A stretch of 64,000 nucleotides of DNA, taken from NCBI GenBank assembly GCA_002305165.1, contig DBQI01000015.1:868-64867 (forward strand), written 5' to 3'. The translations under genes and the position numbers were made by a program. Positions 44,376-53,969 of this stretch are shown piece by piece. The stretch's first letter is position 1; each line of letters opens with the position of its first letter. Below the pieces are notes generated by a model, which had not been told where the DNA came from, ran no database searches, and was given only the letters and a program-made list of their open reading frames with translations. The stretch comes from Armatimonadetes bacterium UBA1398. GTDB taxonomy: Bacteria > Armatimonadota > Zipacnadia > UBA1398.

Positions 44376-45458
44376 TTGAGAGACCAGTCACTGGAGTTCC
44401 TACGCGCACTGATGGAAGCCCCGAGCCCCTCTGGGTATGAGCAGCCGGCCCAGTCCGTGGTCCGCGCCTACGCGTCGGAGTTTGCCGACGAAGTGCGCAC
44501 CGATGTGATGGGCAACGTGATCGCGAGCAAGAACGGCGCTGGCACTCCAAGGGTGATGCTCGCGGGCCACGTGGACGAGATCGGCCTGATCGTCAGCTAC
44601 ATCGACGACAACGGCTTCATCACGTTCAAGCCGATCGGTGGCTGGGATACCACCGTGCTCGTTGGGCAGACAGTCACCATCCATACAGCTGATGGCCCTG
44701 TTGCTGGGGTCGTCGGCCGCAAGCCGATACACTTGATGTCTGCCAGCGAACGCGGCAAGCCCGTCGACATGGATCAGATGTTCATCGACACCGGCGTGGA
44801 GGTTACGGAGAAGGACAACAAGCGCTCGAAGGCCAAGGCCGAGAAGCCGATTCGGATTGGCGATCCGGTGACCGTCGGCAATGGCTTCACGCCCCTGCGG
44901 GGCGACGTTGTCGCCGGGCGCTGCTTCGACGACAAGGCGGGCACCTTCGCGGTCATCGAGGCCCTGCGACTCCTCTCCCGACGCAAGCTCGCGGCTAGTG
45001 TCTTCGCCGTGTCGACGACCCAAGAGGAGATTGGGCTGCGTGGGGCCCACACCTCATGCTTCGGCGTCGACCCGGATGTGGGCATCGCTGTGGACGTGAC
45101 GTTCACCTCCGACACGCCAGGTGACTCCAAGAAGAAGACGGCGGATGTGAAGCTCGGAGGCGGACCCGTGATCGTGCGCGGGGCGAACATCAACCCCAAG
45201 CTCTACAGCCTGCTCATCGAGGCCGCCGAGGCCAAGAACATCCCGTACCAGCTGGAGGCGGCGCCCGGCGGTACCGGCACGGATGCGAACGCGATGCAGC
45301 TCACCCGTGCCGGCGTGGCCACGGCGCTCATTGGCGTGCCCTTGCGCTACATGCACACGCCGGTCGAGGTCCTGACCCTGAAGGACCTGGAGAACACGGC
45401 GAAGCTGGTGGCGGAGGTCATCGCTCGCTTGGAGGCCGACACGGACTTCACGCCCTAG
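44376..45458 (+). CDS. M42 family aminopeptidase / endoglucanase-like metallopeptidase
   Basis: 360 residues. Metal-ligand motifs of the M42 family: AGHVDEIG, CFDDKAG, TTQEEIGLRGA and VDVTFTSDTPG, plus the C-terminal RYMHTPVEV histidine. M42 enzymes are dodecameric cobalt/zinc aminopeptidases (DAP/FrvX/CelM type). TTG 44376 follows aggaggag at 44361. It is divergent from uvrB and convergent with the amidohydrolase gene. Confidence 0.93.
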   Translation: MRDQSLEFLRALMEAPSPSGYEQPAQSVVRAYASEFADEVRTDVMGNVIASKNGAGTPRVMLAGHVDEIGLIVSYIDDNGFITFKPIGGWDTTVLVGQTVTIHTADGPVAGVVGRKPIHLMSASERGKPVDMDQMFIDTGVEVTEKDNKRSKAKAEKPIRIGDPVTVGNGFTPLRGDVVAGRCFDDKAGTFAVIEALRLLSRRKLAASVFAVSTTQEEIGLRGAHTSCFGVDPDVGIAVDVTFTSDTPGDSKKKTADVKLGGGPVIVRGANINPKLYSLLIEAAEAKNIPYQLEAAPGGTGTDANAMQLTRAGVATALIGVPLRYMHTPVEVLTLKDLENTAKLVAEVIARLEADTDFTP

Positions 45459-45470
45459 TGGAGAGGCCTG

Positions 45471-45505
45471 GGCTCTGCCGGCATTGGGCAGGCGCCGGCG
45501 GAGCC
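45471..45505. terminator. Hairpin between convergent genes
   Basis: ggctctgccggc (45471-45482) pairs with gccggcggagcc (45494-45505), 12 positions with one G-T wobble, loop 11 nt, between the M42 and amidohydrolase genes and touching the latter's stop codon. No T-run. Confidence 0.55.
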
Positions 45506-47103
45506 TACACGGCCAGTCCAAGGGGGTCGTGCATCGGCGTGCCCCCGATGACGGTCAGGTCGACGCGGCATGCCTCGAGAGCTTCGGGGTCGGCGACGAT
45601 GTCGTGGGAAAGAGCCACGAGGTCGGCGCGGCAACCTGGGGCGATGCGTCCCTCGCCTGTCCGCACTCCCGCGGCAACGGCTGCGCCCCTGGTGTAGCCA
45701 TCGATGGCCTCGAAGACGCCGATCGCCTCATGCGGGTGCCACCCATCCGGCCAGCGTCCCATGCGGTCTCGCCGAAGGACTGCGGCCCGTAAGCCCTCCA
45801 GAGGGTCGAAACTCTCCACGGGCGCATCGGATCCCATACACAGCCTGATGCCCCGTTCAGTCATCGAGGCGAATGTGAAGGCCTGATCCGCGCGGTCAGG
45901 GAGGCGGGATTGGACGATGCTCGCGTCCTCGCGGAGATGCACCGGCTGAACGGAGGCGACTACGCCCAGCCGCGCCATCCGGTGGAGGTCATCGGGGTGG
46001 ACGTGCTGGGCATGCTCGATCCGGTGGGGCGTGGAAGTGACCGTCACCCCCGCTCGCTCGATGCCATCGAGCACCTCACGCACGGCGCGATCGCCGATCG
46101 CGTGGACGGCAAGCGGCAGACCGGCCTCCGCCGCCCGACGTGCCAGCCCCTCGATCGCGTCAGCGTGGCGCTCCAGAACGCCTGTGTGCGTTTCACCCGC
46201 AAAGGGCTCCAGCATCGCCGCGGTGCGTGCCCCCAGACTCCCATCGGCGTAGACCTTGAGGGAGCCGATCCGAAGCCACTGGCCACCCAGGCCACTCCCC
46301 AGGGCGATCCCACGGGCCAGATCCAGCTGCTCCTCGGGGATGTGTTGAGTCACGCGGAACCGCAGGCGATCCTCGCGTTGGAGTTCGAGCAGCGGCCCGA
46401 GGGCCTCCGGTCCCTCGCAGTTGTGACATCCCACCAGGCCCAGGCTCTGACCGAGGGCGATGGCGGCGAGCAGAGCCTCCTTGCGGCGTCCGACGCTCAT
46501 CTCGGGACGCGAGCCATGCACCAATTCGATAGCGTTCTCATAGAGCATCCCGTCGGGTGAACCATCAGGGCGGCGGCCAATCACGCCTCCCGGGGGATCG
46601 GGGGTCTCCGCGGTGATGCCGAGGAGCCTCAGGACCGAATGGCTCACCCACATGCTGTGGCCACACCGAGAGGTCAGGGCCACGGGCCTGCCATCGGCGT
46701 GACCGTCGAGGTCGGACGCGCGCGGCCTGCGTCTCTCGGGCCACGTGTTCGAGTCCCAACCGCCACCGCGGACCCACTCTCCGGGCGGCAGTGTCCCCGT
46801 GTGACGGTCGATGAGTTCGAGGACCTCCGCGAGGGACCGCGTGCGCGTCAGATCGAGGCGATCCCCCAGCAGACGCAGGCCCAGGCCTAGAAGGTGTACG
46901 TGCCCATCAACGAACCCAGGCGTCAGCACTCGTCCGCCGACATCCACGGTGCGGGCACCCACGGGCATCATAGAGCGGAGACGCGCGGCATCGCCTACGT
47001 CGAGGATCCTGCCGTGGACAACGGCGACGGCGGCGGGCTCCACCGTCCTACGGACGATATCGACGATGCGGCCGTTGGTGATGAGCAGCCCTGAGGCTTC
47101 CAC
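45505..47103 (-). CDS. Amidohydrolase family 3 protein (YtcJ-like)
   Basis: 532 residues. The metal-binding VDGHVHLLGL follows an N-terminal beta domain (LLITNGRIVDI ... GGRVLTPGF), with HRIEHAQHVH and CMGSDAPVES later, the pattern of family-3 amidohydrolases. Many act on N-acyl D-amino acids, others on formamides or have unknown substrates. GTG 47103; 6 bp separate it from the upstream secreted protein gene, so they are probably co-transcribed. Confidence 0.87.
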   Translation of the reverse strand: MEASGLLITNGRIVDIVRRTVEPAAVAVVHGRILDVGDAARLRSMMPVGARTVDVGGRVLTPGFVDGHVHLLGLGLRLLGDRLDLTRTRSLAEVLELIDRHTGTLPPGEWVRGGGWDSNTWPERRRPRASDLDGHADGRPVALTSRCGHSMWVSHSVLRLLGITAETPDPPGGVIGRRPDGSPDGMLYENAIELVHGSRPEMSVGRRKEALLAAIALGQSLGLVGCHNCEGPEALGPLLELQREDRLRFRVTQHIPEEQLDLARGIALGSGLGGQWLRIGSLKVYADGSLGARTAAMLEPFAGETHTGVLERHADAIEGLARRAAEAGLPLAVHAIGDRAVREVLDGIERAGVTVTSTPHRIEHAQHVHPDDLHRMARLGVVASVQPVHLREDASIVQSRLPDRADQAFTFASMTERGIRLCMGSDAPVESFDPLEGLRAAVLRRDRMGRWPDGWHPHEAIGVFEAIDGYTRGAAVAAGVRTGEGRIAPGCRADLVALSHDIVADPEALEACRVDLTVIGGTPMHDPLGLAV

Positions 47104-47109
47104 AGCACG

Positions 47110-48336
47110 CTACTCCGCCGGCATCAGGAAGAGCCGGCCCTCGCCCGCGTCCAGGGAGACCTGAAGCCCATCGGTGTCGGGGCTATCGTCGATGACGGCG
47201 CGCTCCTCCCCTGTGACCCGGTCCACCTCTGTGACCTGCTCGAGCGGGGCGACGAACTCCACGGTGGGCCAAGAAGTGTAGGCGAAGTCGTAGTTGTTGA
47301 GCAGCACCGCGCGCCTGCCATCGACGTGGGTGAACTCGCCGATGAGATACTCGCCATCGGTGATCGAGGCGATGGGCGAGCCCGTGAGTAGAGCCGCGAC
47401 ATCGTCGCCGCGTTGGATGCGGCGCACCCCTGTGCTCGTGAGCGCCATGAGCGTCGGCCCCATAGCCTTTAGCTCGGCGTTGATGCGGCGAGCCTGGTCA
47501 TAGTGCCTCGTCCGACGGCCCTCGGCGGTGATGATGGCGCCGCCCTTAGGGAACTCCCCGCCCCGCGGGGTCCAGTAGCAGAAGTAGAGTACCCCCTTGG
47601 CGCCGTAGGCGAGCGAGGAGTAGATCTGCCAGCGCAGTTGGGACTCGGTGGGGTCGAAATAGGGGCCGAAGGGCATGGTATTGAAGAAGTTCCAGAAGGG
47701 GATTCCCGCCTCCAGTGAGACCTCCCGCATCGACGCCAGGTTGTCGATGTACCCCTGTCGTCCGTCGGCAGTCGGCGTGAACATGGGGTAGTGGTCCATC
47801 GAGAGGACATCGGGGTCCACAACATCCACGAACTGCCGCAGGTGCTCGTCGTACGTCTCAGTCCCGAGGGCTGCGGGCGGGGCGTAGTTGGGGAAGAGGT
47901 TGATGTACGCCAACCTCCCCGGACGGGCCTCTCGAAGCGCCGCGACCTGCTCCGCCAGGGCGGGGAAGGCAGCGGCTCCGGGCTCGTCGCCCAGGCCGTA
48001 TCCCCAGCACGCGGGACCATCGGGCAGCTCATAGGGGTCATCGGTGACTCGGGAGACGATCGCCTTCATGCCGAGTTGTTCACAGAGCTCGACCTGCCTC
48101 TGAGCCGTCTCGACGGTTGTCGCGCCGAAGAACCCCAAGACCACGTTGAAGTTGGCATCTGCGATCTCGCGGTAACGGAGGTCCCAATCCTCCTCGGCGG
48201 GCGGGTCAACCCAGAACCCGATGCAGAACTCCGTCTGCTCGAACCGCACCTGGGCGCGGGCCGTCGGCACGGCCACCGCGAGACACGCGAGGATGAGAAG
48301 CGCGAGGATCTGAGGGTCTCTCATAGGCGTCAACAT
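47110..48336 (-). CDS. Secreted TIM-barrel glycoside-hydrolase-like protein
   Basis: 408 residues with a signal peptide (LALLILACLAVAVPTARAQ). The mature domain reads like a clan GH-A-type barrel: EEDWDLRYREIADANFNVVLGFF, CWGYGLGDEPG (a candidate acid/base Glu after GD), DVLSMDHYPMF and KGVLYFCYW, with a C-terminal beta-sandwich region. It is not closely recognisable as one GH family. ATG 48336 has GGAGG; a second ATG at 48324 is in frame. Likely carbohydrate degradation. Confidence 0.7.
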   Translation of the reverse strand: MLTPMRDPQILALLILACLAVAVPTARAQVRFEQTEFCIGFWVDPPAEEDWDLRYREIADANFNVVLGFFGATTVETAQRQVELCEQLGMKAIVSRVTDDPYELPDGPACWGYGLGDEPGAAAFPALAEQVAALREARPGRLAYINLFPNYAPPAALGTETYDEHLRQFVDVVDPDVLSMDHYPMFTPTADGRQGYIDNLASMREVSLEAGIPFWNFFNTMPFGPYFDPTESQLRWQIYSSLAYGAKGVLYFCYWTPRGGEFPKGGAIITAEGRRTRHYDQARRINAELKAMGPTLMALTSTGVRRIQRGDDVAALLTGSPIASITDGEYLIGEFTHVDGRRAVLLNNYDFAYTSWPTVEFVAPLEQVTEVDRVTGEERAVIDDSPDTDGLQVSLDAGEGRLFLMPAE

Positions 48337-48559
48337 GGGTCCTCCAAGGCGCGCAAGCGGCGCAGCTAAGGAGATCATTCGTCGCATCGCGGCACGAACC
48401 TATCGCGGCTCCGCAAATGGGCCTCCGACTCAGCGCGGGTAGAGCGCCTATAGACCACGCTGGCGGATCTGCTGGCCCATGTCGGCAGCGAGTCCAGGCT
48501 CCCTGGTCACCGAGAGGAGCATCCTCCCTCCGCCCGAATCTCCTCCCCGGAGGCGCGCT

Positions 48560-50713
48560 GTGCGTATCGCCCTGTTCATCCCCTGTTTCGTCGAGCATCT
48601 TCAGCCCGAGGTCGGCTTGGCGACCCTTGCCGTGCTCCGCGCCCTGGGGCACGAGCCCTTCGTCCCACCCCACCAGACCTGCTGCGGCCAACCCGCGTGG
48701 AACATGGGTGCACGCGCAGGGGCTGTCACTGCGGCGCGCCACCTGCTGCGGGTCATGCGCGAGGGCGGCGCCCTGGATGCGGACGCCATCGTCTGTCCGT
48801 CGGCCTCGTGCACAGCTATGGTGCGCTGTCACTTCGGCGAACTCGGTCTGCCGCCCGCTGATGCCGCCCTGCTGGGGGAGTTGGTTCCGCGCCTGCACGA
48901 ATTCAGCGAGTTCGTGGCCCGAGCACACCCGAACGCCGCGTCGCTCGCGCAGTCGACGGCGGAGCCACTCCGCGTCGCCGTTCACCGGTCCTGCCACTCG
49001 CTGAGAGTGCTCGGACTGACCGACGAGCCCGAGCGCCTCCTCGCTGGTCTGCCGGCCATTAAACTGGCGCCTCTGGAGCACCCCGAGGAGTGCTGCGGCT
49101 TCGGCGGGGTCTTCTCGGCGAAGCTACCCGAGGCCTCGACGTCCATGGCCGATGATAGGCTCGCAGATGCCGTCCGCGCTGGCGCCCAGGTGCTGACAAG
49201 CGTGGACTCAAGCTGCCTCATGGCCCTGGAGGCGCGTGCGAGGCGCACGGGCGTTGCCCTTCGGTTCGCCCATGTGGCTTCGATGATGGCGCACGCCATG
49301 GGTGTCACGGCCTTGCCCAGCGGCGGCGCGACACACGCAACGCCGGCTTGTTCGAAGCCGAGACCCGGCACACTGCGTCACCGCATGGCCGAAGCGGTTG
49401 CCGATTCCGGGCAGAGGGCGCGTCTCGATCGGTCCGTCGGCCATGCTCTGCGGATTCGCGCGGAGCGCGTCACGGAACGCCCCGATTGGGAGGACCTCCG
49501 CGAGCGCGCGGCTGCCATGCGACGCTACTCGCTGGGTCGGCTCGGAGACTTGCTGGAGGAGTTCCAGTCGGCCGCGGAGGCCCAGGGGGCGCGTGTCCAC
49601 TATGCAAGGACGGCGTCGGACGCACGCAGCCTGCTGCTGAGGCTAGTCGGCGATCCGGGCCCCGCTCTCGTCAAGTCCAAGTCCATGGTCACGGAGGAGA
49701 TCGGGTTTCGCGCTGCCCTCGAAGGGGCCGGAATACCCTTCCTGGAGACCGATCTGGGAGAGTACATCGTGCAGCTCTCTCACACGACTCCGAGCCATAT
49801 CGTCGCGCCGGTGATCCACCTCTCTGCGGAGGACATCGCGGAGGTCTTTCGGCGCGAACTGAGCATGGATCTGCCGGCAGGAGCGGACCCCAAGACGATT
49901 AGCCTGGCCGCCAGGGAGCATCTACGTCCGTACTTCGTGAACGCCCGACTCGGCATGGTAGGGGCGAACTTCCTGGCTGCTCGAGAGGGTGCGGTCGTGA
50001 CCTGCACCAACGAGGGAAACGCGGGGCTGGGCAGCACCATCCCGAAGCGGCTCATCGCCGTGTCGGGGATCGACAAGCTCAACCCGAGCCTGGCCGACCT
50101 TGCCGCCCCCCTTCAGCTGCTCGGGAGCAGTTCAACGGGTCAGCGGCTCACATGCTACACCCACGTGTTCCGCCCAGGCGGCGCGCGCGAGACGGACATC
50201 GTGCTGCTCGATGGCGGCCGCTCTGAGCTCCTGGCCGACCCCGAGCTCCGGGACGCGCTCGCCTGCATCCGGTGTGGAGCCTGCATGCATGTCTGTCCGG
50301 TCTACCGCCGCGCGGGCGGGCAGGCGTACGGGTGGATCTACCCCGGCCCGATCGGGATCATCCTGTCCGCCTTTCTAGAGTCGCCCGAGGGTACGCGGAT
50401 GGCCGACGCGTGTTCCCTGTGCGGCGCATGCCCCGAGATCTGCCCCGTGAAGATCGACCTTCCGGCGGCCATCCGGCTGGTACGAGAGCGCGCTGTCGCG
50501 CGGTCCGCGCTTGCCCGTCTTGCCGGTCTGGCGGCCGCGAGGCTCTTCGGCTCGCCGCGTCTCTGGCGTTGGGGAGGCCGAGGGCTGCGTTCGTTGCTGG
50601 GAAGAGGCGTCGCGCTCGGTCCGCTCAGAGACTGGGCCGCGACCAGGGAGCTACCTCCCAGCCCATCGGCCAGCCTGTCAGACTGCATGAAGGGGGACGA
50701 CGGCAATGCCTGA
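48560..50713 (+). CDS. lutAB: LutA-LutB fusion, iron-sulfur subunits of L-lactate dehydrogenase complex
   Basis: 717 residues. Residues ~1-240 are a LutA/CCG-domain protein: HQTCCGQPAWN and HPEECCGFGG are its two cysteine-rich CCG motifs, with RSCHSLR. Residues ~260-717 are LutB: VKSKSMVTEEIG, CTNEGNAGLG, and the 4Fe-4S pairs CIRCGACMHVCPVY and CSLCGACPEICPVKIDLP. LutABC oxidises L-lactate to pyruvate in many bacteria. LutA and LutB are normally separate genes; here they form one reading frame with a short linker. GTG 48560 has GGAGG with 6-bp spacing; the ATG at 48479 gives an extra 27 residues without family similarity. lutC overlaps it by 8 bp. Confidence 0.92.
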   Translation: MRIALFIPCFVEHLQPEVGLATLAVLRALGHEPFVPPHQTCCGQPAWNMGARAGAVTAARHLLRVMREGGALDADAIVCPSASCTAMVRCHFGELGLPPADAALLGELVPRLHEFSEFVARAHPNAASLAQSTAEPLRVAVHRSCHSLRVLGLTDEPERLLAGLPAIKLAPLEHPEECCGFGGVFSAKLPEASTSMADDRLADAVRAGAQVLTSVDSSCLMALEARARRTGVALRFAHVASMMAHAMGVTALPSGGATHATPACSKPRPGTLRHRMAEAVADSGQRARLDRSVGHALRIRAERVTERPDWEDLRERAAAMRRYSLGRLGDLLEEFQSAAEAQGARVHYARTASDARSLLLRLVGDPGPALVKSKSMVTEEIGFRAALEGAGIPFLETDLGEYIVQLSHTTPSHIVAPVIHLSAEDIAEVFRRELSMDLPAGADPKTISLAAREHLRPYFVNARLGMVGANFLAAREGAVVTCTNEGNAGLGSTIPKRLIAVSGIDKLNPSLADLAAPLQLLGSSSTGQRLTCYTHVFRPGGARETDIVLLDGGRSELLADPELRDALACIRCGACMHVCPVYRRAGGQAYGWIYPGPIGIILSAFLESPEGTRMADACSLCGACPEICPVKIDLPAAIRLVRERAVARSALARLAGLAAARLFGSPRLWRWGGRGLRSLLGRGVALGPLRDWAATRELPPSPSASLSDCMKGDDGNA

Positions 50714-51341
50714 TTCAGCTCGCGCGGGCATCCTGCGAAGCCTTCGGGCCGCGAACCGAGACGTTGCTCCGAGCTCCCTTCTAGACCCCACTGCGGCGGT
50801 CATCGCGTCCGCGATGGAGGACTTCGCGAGGAGATTCCTCGACTTCGCGACCGTAGGAGGCGAGCTTCACGGCAGCCTTAGCCACGTCGCCTCCCTTGAC
50901 GAGGCGGCGGACCGCCTTCGGGGGATCGTCGGTGCTATCGAGCCGGTGGCGGTGGGGCGCACCGCCTGGGCCCAAGGGCTGGCGCGTGCGCTGGGTGTCG
51001 CTGACGCGGAAGACGTGCCCTCTGATGCCGTGCACACCGCGCTCCTGGAGTGCCGGGTCCTCGTGGGGGAACTCGGCTCCGTGCTCGTAGACCTCGCTGA
51101 TCTCCGTGAGCCCTCGGCCGCTTTCCTGGCCAGCGTTCAGATCCTCATCGCCACGCCCGGCCGCTTGGCCGATTCGCTGGCAGGGGCTCTTGTGGAGGCG
51201 GCGAATCTAGGGTCGCCTCATGCCCTGCTCATATCGGGCCCGAGCCGGACGGCCGATGTGGAGAAAACGCTCGTATGCCCGGCTCACGGGCCACGAGAGA
51301 CGCATCTCGTGATCGTTGATGAGATCGATCGATGCCAGTGA
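50706..51341 (+). CDS. lutC: LutC-like lactate utilization protein
   Basis: 211 residues of the LUD domain family: ISGPSRTADVEKTLVCPAHGP near the C-terminus is the diagnostic block, with VLLVGELGSVLVD-like LVGELGSVLVDLADLREPSA. It completes the LutABC complex with the preceding fusion. ATG 50706 overlaps the fusion's end by 8 bp. No lactate permease is nearby. Confidence 0.92.
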   Translation: MPDSARAGILRSLRAANRDVAPSSLLDPTAAVIASAMEDFARRFLDFATVGGELHGSLSHVASLDEAADRLRGIVGAIEPVAVGRTAWAQGLARALGVADAEDVPSDAVHTALLECRVLVGELGSVLVDLADLREPSAAFLASVQILIATPGRLADSLAGALVEAANLGSPHALLISGPSRTADVEKTLVCPAHGPRETHLVIVDEIDRCQ

Positions 51342-51367
51342 TGACAGCAACCGGAGGGATTGACTCA

Positions 51368-52192
51368 ATGGACTTCCCCACCACGCAGATCGGCGGCTAC
51401 GAGATCAGCCGATTGATGATCGGCACGAACACCTTCTACGGGTACTCCCACTTTTCCATGGCGAAGGACCGGTGGCTTCGGGGCTACTTCACCCCGGAGC
51501 GGATCTACGAGGTGCTGGAGTTCTGCGCCCTCCAGGGGCTGAACGGAACCATTGCCATGCAGAACCCAGGCTACGCCGAGCTGGTACGCAAGTTGGAGGA
51601 GAACACAGGCCGGCGCATCCGCTACATCGCGACGCCTGGAGGGGCGAACTTGGCCGAGCTCAAGGATGGAATCCGCCAATCTCGGGACCTGGGATGCGAG
51701 TTCTGCTGGCCCCACACGAGCTGGACCGACGTCCGTGTGCTGCCGGCCGAGGGGCGGATCCACGAGGGACCCGAGGCGATTGAGTTCATCAAGGAATGCG
51801 GCATGGTGGCGGGCTGGAGCACCCATCGACCGGAGACGATCGCCGTCTCGGACAGCGCGGGCTACGACGTGGCTGGCTACGTGCAGATCCTCAACCCGAT
51901 CGGGTTCCTCTGCCAAGTCGAGACCGACTGGTCGGCACGGGTGATCCGCGAGGCCAAGCATCCGGTGGTCTCCATCAAACCCCTCGGCGCCGGTAGGGTA
52001 TTGCCCCCAACGGGGCTAGGCTTCGTCTATGACAATATCAAGCCGAGCGACACGGTCTGCATCGGCATGCTCTCCGTCGAGGAGGCTGCGGAGGACATCG
52101 AGATCGCCCGGGCGTGCATCGAGCGTCGTGAGGCGGCCATCGAGCTCCAGCGAACCCGAAGCAAGGACGTGCTGAACGTCAGCCGCGCCTGA
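51368..52192 (+). CDS. Aldo/keto reductase-fold protein with divergent active site
   Basis: 274 residues. The layout recalls aldo/keto reductases: GYEISRLMIGTNTF at the start, a mid-protein WPHTSW and a C-terminal VCIGMLSVEEAAEDIEIARA segment like their cofactor-binding loop. The usual catalytic Asp-Tyr-Lys positions are not conserved (FDTA-x-x-Y replaced by GTIAMQNPGY, and TK by TPG), so redox function is doubtful. ATG 51368 has ggaggg 9 bp upstream; ATG 51332 overlaps lutC without an SD. Probably co-transcribed with lutABC. Confidence 0.65.
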   Translation: MDFPTTQIGGYEISRLMIGTNTFYGYSHFSMAKDRWLRGYFTPERIYEVLEFCALQGLNGTIAMQNPGYAELVRKLEENTGRRIRYIATPGGANLAELKDGIRQSRDLGCEFCWPHTSWTDVRVLPAEGRIHEGPEAIEFIKECGMVAGWSTHRPETIAVSDSAGYDVAGYVQILNPIGFLCQVETDWSARVIREAKHPVVSIKPLGAGRVLPPTGLGFVYDNIKPSDTVCIGMLSVEEAAEDIEIARACIERREAAIELQRTRSKDVLNVSRA

Positions 52193-52200
52193 GGCCGCTC

Positions 52201-52238
52201 GGAGACCTGGCTGGGTCCATGACGCCGGCCAGGTCTCC
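52201..52238. terminator. Hairpin between convergent genes
   Basis: ggagacctggc (52201-52211) pairs perfectly over 11 bp with gccaggtctcc (52228-52238), loop 16 nt, between the AKR-fold gene and cimA. No T-run. Confidence 0.55.
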
Positions 52239-52244
52239 ATGTGC

Positions 52245-53867
52245 CTAGAATCTCTCGCGCAGCTCCGGCCCCACCTGCACCTCGAGCGGCTGCCAGTCCG
52301 CGCGGCTCAACAACCCGTAGACGTAACTGTCCACCAGGGCCTGCCAGCTCGCCTCGATGATGTCCGCCGAGGCCCCGACGGTACCCCAGGAACGCTCCCC
52401 GTCGCCCGTCTCGATGAGGACGCGCACCTTGGCCGCCGTGCCCTCATCGCCGCTGAGCACGCGGACCTTGTAGTCCTGGAGCCGCAGGTTCGCGAGGTCT
52501 GGGTAGTAGCTCAGAAGGGCCTTGCGGAGCGCCCGGCTCAGAGCATCCACCGGGCCGTTCCCCTGGGCGGCGGTGTGCATCTCCGTGTCGCCCACGCGAA
52601 CCCTGATGGTGGCATCCGCCGTGATGCCGTTCTCCTCAGTCATGTCCTTCTGGACGATGATACGCCACCCCATGAGTTTGAAGAGCTCGAACTGGGTGCC
52701 GAGCTCGCGGCGAGCGATCAACTCGAAGGAGCCCTCGGCCGCCTCATACTGGTAACCGGCGTTCTCCAGGTCCTTCACTCGCCTCAAGAGGGCGCTGACG
52801 CGCGGGTCGCCCTTGGCGATACCCGGTCGGATGCGCTCCAGCTTCTCGACCACGGTGGAGCCGCCCGACTGATCGGAGAGCAGGAGGCGGCGCTCATTGC
52901 CCACGGCCTCGGGCGGCACGTGCTCGAAGGACTCGGAGACCTTCCTCACCGCGTCGATGTGCATACCACCCTTGTGGGCGAAGGCGGTTGCGCCCACGTA
53001 GGGCGCCCTTGCCGCGTGATCCTGATTGGCGACTTCGCTCACGAACCAGGAGGCGGACCGGATGTGGGATAAGCGACCCTCCGGGAGTGCGCGCACCCCG
53101 AGCTTCAGTTCCAGGTTCGGGATGATTGCCGAGAGGTCCGCGTTGCCGCAGCGCTCACCGTAGCCGTTCATAGTGCCTTGGACGTGGCTCGCCCCCGCGC
53201 GCACGGCGACGCAGGTGTTGGCGACGGCGCAGCCAGAATCATTGTGCATGTGAGCGCCGACAGGAGCCTCCACGCGGGCGATCACGGCCCGGGTGACATC
53301 CGCGACTTCGTCAGGGAGGCAGCCGCCGTTCGTGTCGCACAGCACAAGGCAGTCCGCTCCACCCTCCTGAGCGGCCAGAAGGGTCCGCATCGCGTACTCT
53401 GCGTCGGCCTTGTACCCGTCGAAGAAGTGCTCTGCGTCATAGACAACCTCGCGGCCCTGAGACTTCAGATACCGCACCGAGCCCTCGATGATCCGCAGGT
53501 TGTCGTCAAGGGGAATACGGAGGATGTGTTCGACGTGAAGGGTCCAGCTCTTGCCGAAGATGGCGACGGCGGGCGTCTCTGCGTCGAGGATGAACCGCAG
53601 CGTGGCGTCATCCTCCGGTCGCCCCCCTGGGCGCATGGTGCTGCCGAACGCCACGATCTTCGCGTGTTTCAGGCGTAGGCGGCGAACCTCGTCGAAGAAG
53701 CCGACATCCTTCGGGTTGGTGTCGTTGGGCCACCCACCCTCGACGTAGGCGATGCCGAGGTCGTCGAGGCGCTCGGCGATGCGGAGCTTGTCCCTAATGC
53801 TGAACGCGATCCCTTCCGCCTGGTTACCATCTCTCAGGGTCGTGTCGAAGATGTCGACCTGTCTCAT
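52245..53867 (-). CDS. cimA: (R)-citramalate synthase
   Basis: 540 residues of the CimA branch of the isopropylmalate-synthase family. DTTLRDGNQAEG, YVEGGWPNDTNPKD (the CimA-type active-site segment), HMHNDSG metal ligands and HAGGM-like FAHKGGMHIDAV are present, as is the C-terminal LeuA dimer/regulatory domain (YKVRVLSGDEGTAAKVRVLIETG). It condenses pyruvate and acetyl-CoA to citramalate, the threonine-independent isoleucine route. ATG 53867 follows ggaggga. A promoter and a leader terminator precede it. Confidence 0.93.
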   Translation of the reverse strand: MRQVDIFDTTLRDGNQAEGIAFSIRDKLRIAERLDDLGIAYVEGGWPNDTNPKDVGFFDEVRRLRLKHAKIVAFGSTMRPGGRPEDDATLRFILDAETPAVAIFGKSWTLHVEHILRIPLDDNLRIIEGSVRYLKSQGREVVYDAEHFFDGYKADAEYAMRTLLAAQEGGADCLVLCDTNGGCLPDEVADVTRAVIARVEAPVGAHMHNDSGCAVANTCVAVRAGASHVQGTMNGYGERCGNADLSAIIPNLELKLGVRALPEGRLSHIRSASWFVSEVANQDHAARAPYVGATAFAHKGGMHIDAVRKVSESFEHVPPEAVGNERRLLLSDQSGGSTVVEKLERIRPGIAKGDPRVSALLRRVKDLENAGYQYEAAEGSFELIARRELGTQFELFKLMGWRIIVQKDMTEENGITADATIRVRVGDTEMHTAAQGNGPVDALSRALRKALLSYYPDLANLRLQDYKVRVLSGDEGTAAKVRVLIETGDGERSWGTVGASADIIEASWQALVDSYVYGLLSRADWQPLEVQVGPELRERF

Positions 53868-53896
53868 CGAGCGCTCTCCCTCCTTCGGCTGAGGTG

Positions 53897-53928
53897 AAAA
53901 AAACGGCCCCGGATGCCCGTGGGCCGCC
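53897..53928 (-). terminator. Intrinsic terminator inside the cimA leader (attenuator candidate)
   Basis: On the minus strand CGGCCC pairs with GGGCCG around a loop, followed by seven Ts (plus-strand A-run 53897-53903, arms 53904-53909 and 53921-53926). It lies between the cimA promoter and the cimA start, so full-length transcript must read through it. Confidence 0.65.
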
Positions 53929-53969
53929 TTATTGCCGACAGTGGCAGTGTGTGGTAAACGGTCTCTCGC

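Noticed and set aside
48479..48559. Longer start of the LutAB fusion at ATG 48479
   Set aside because: Residues upstream of GTG 48560 lack family similarity, and the SD with proper spacing belongs to 48560.
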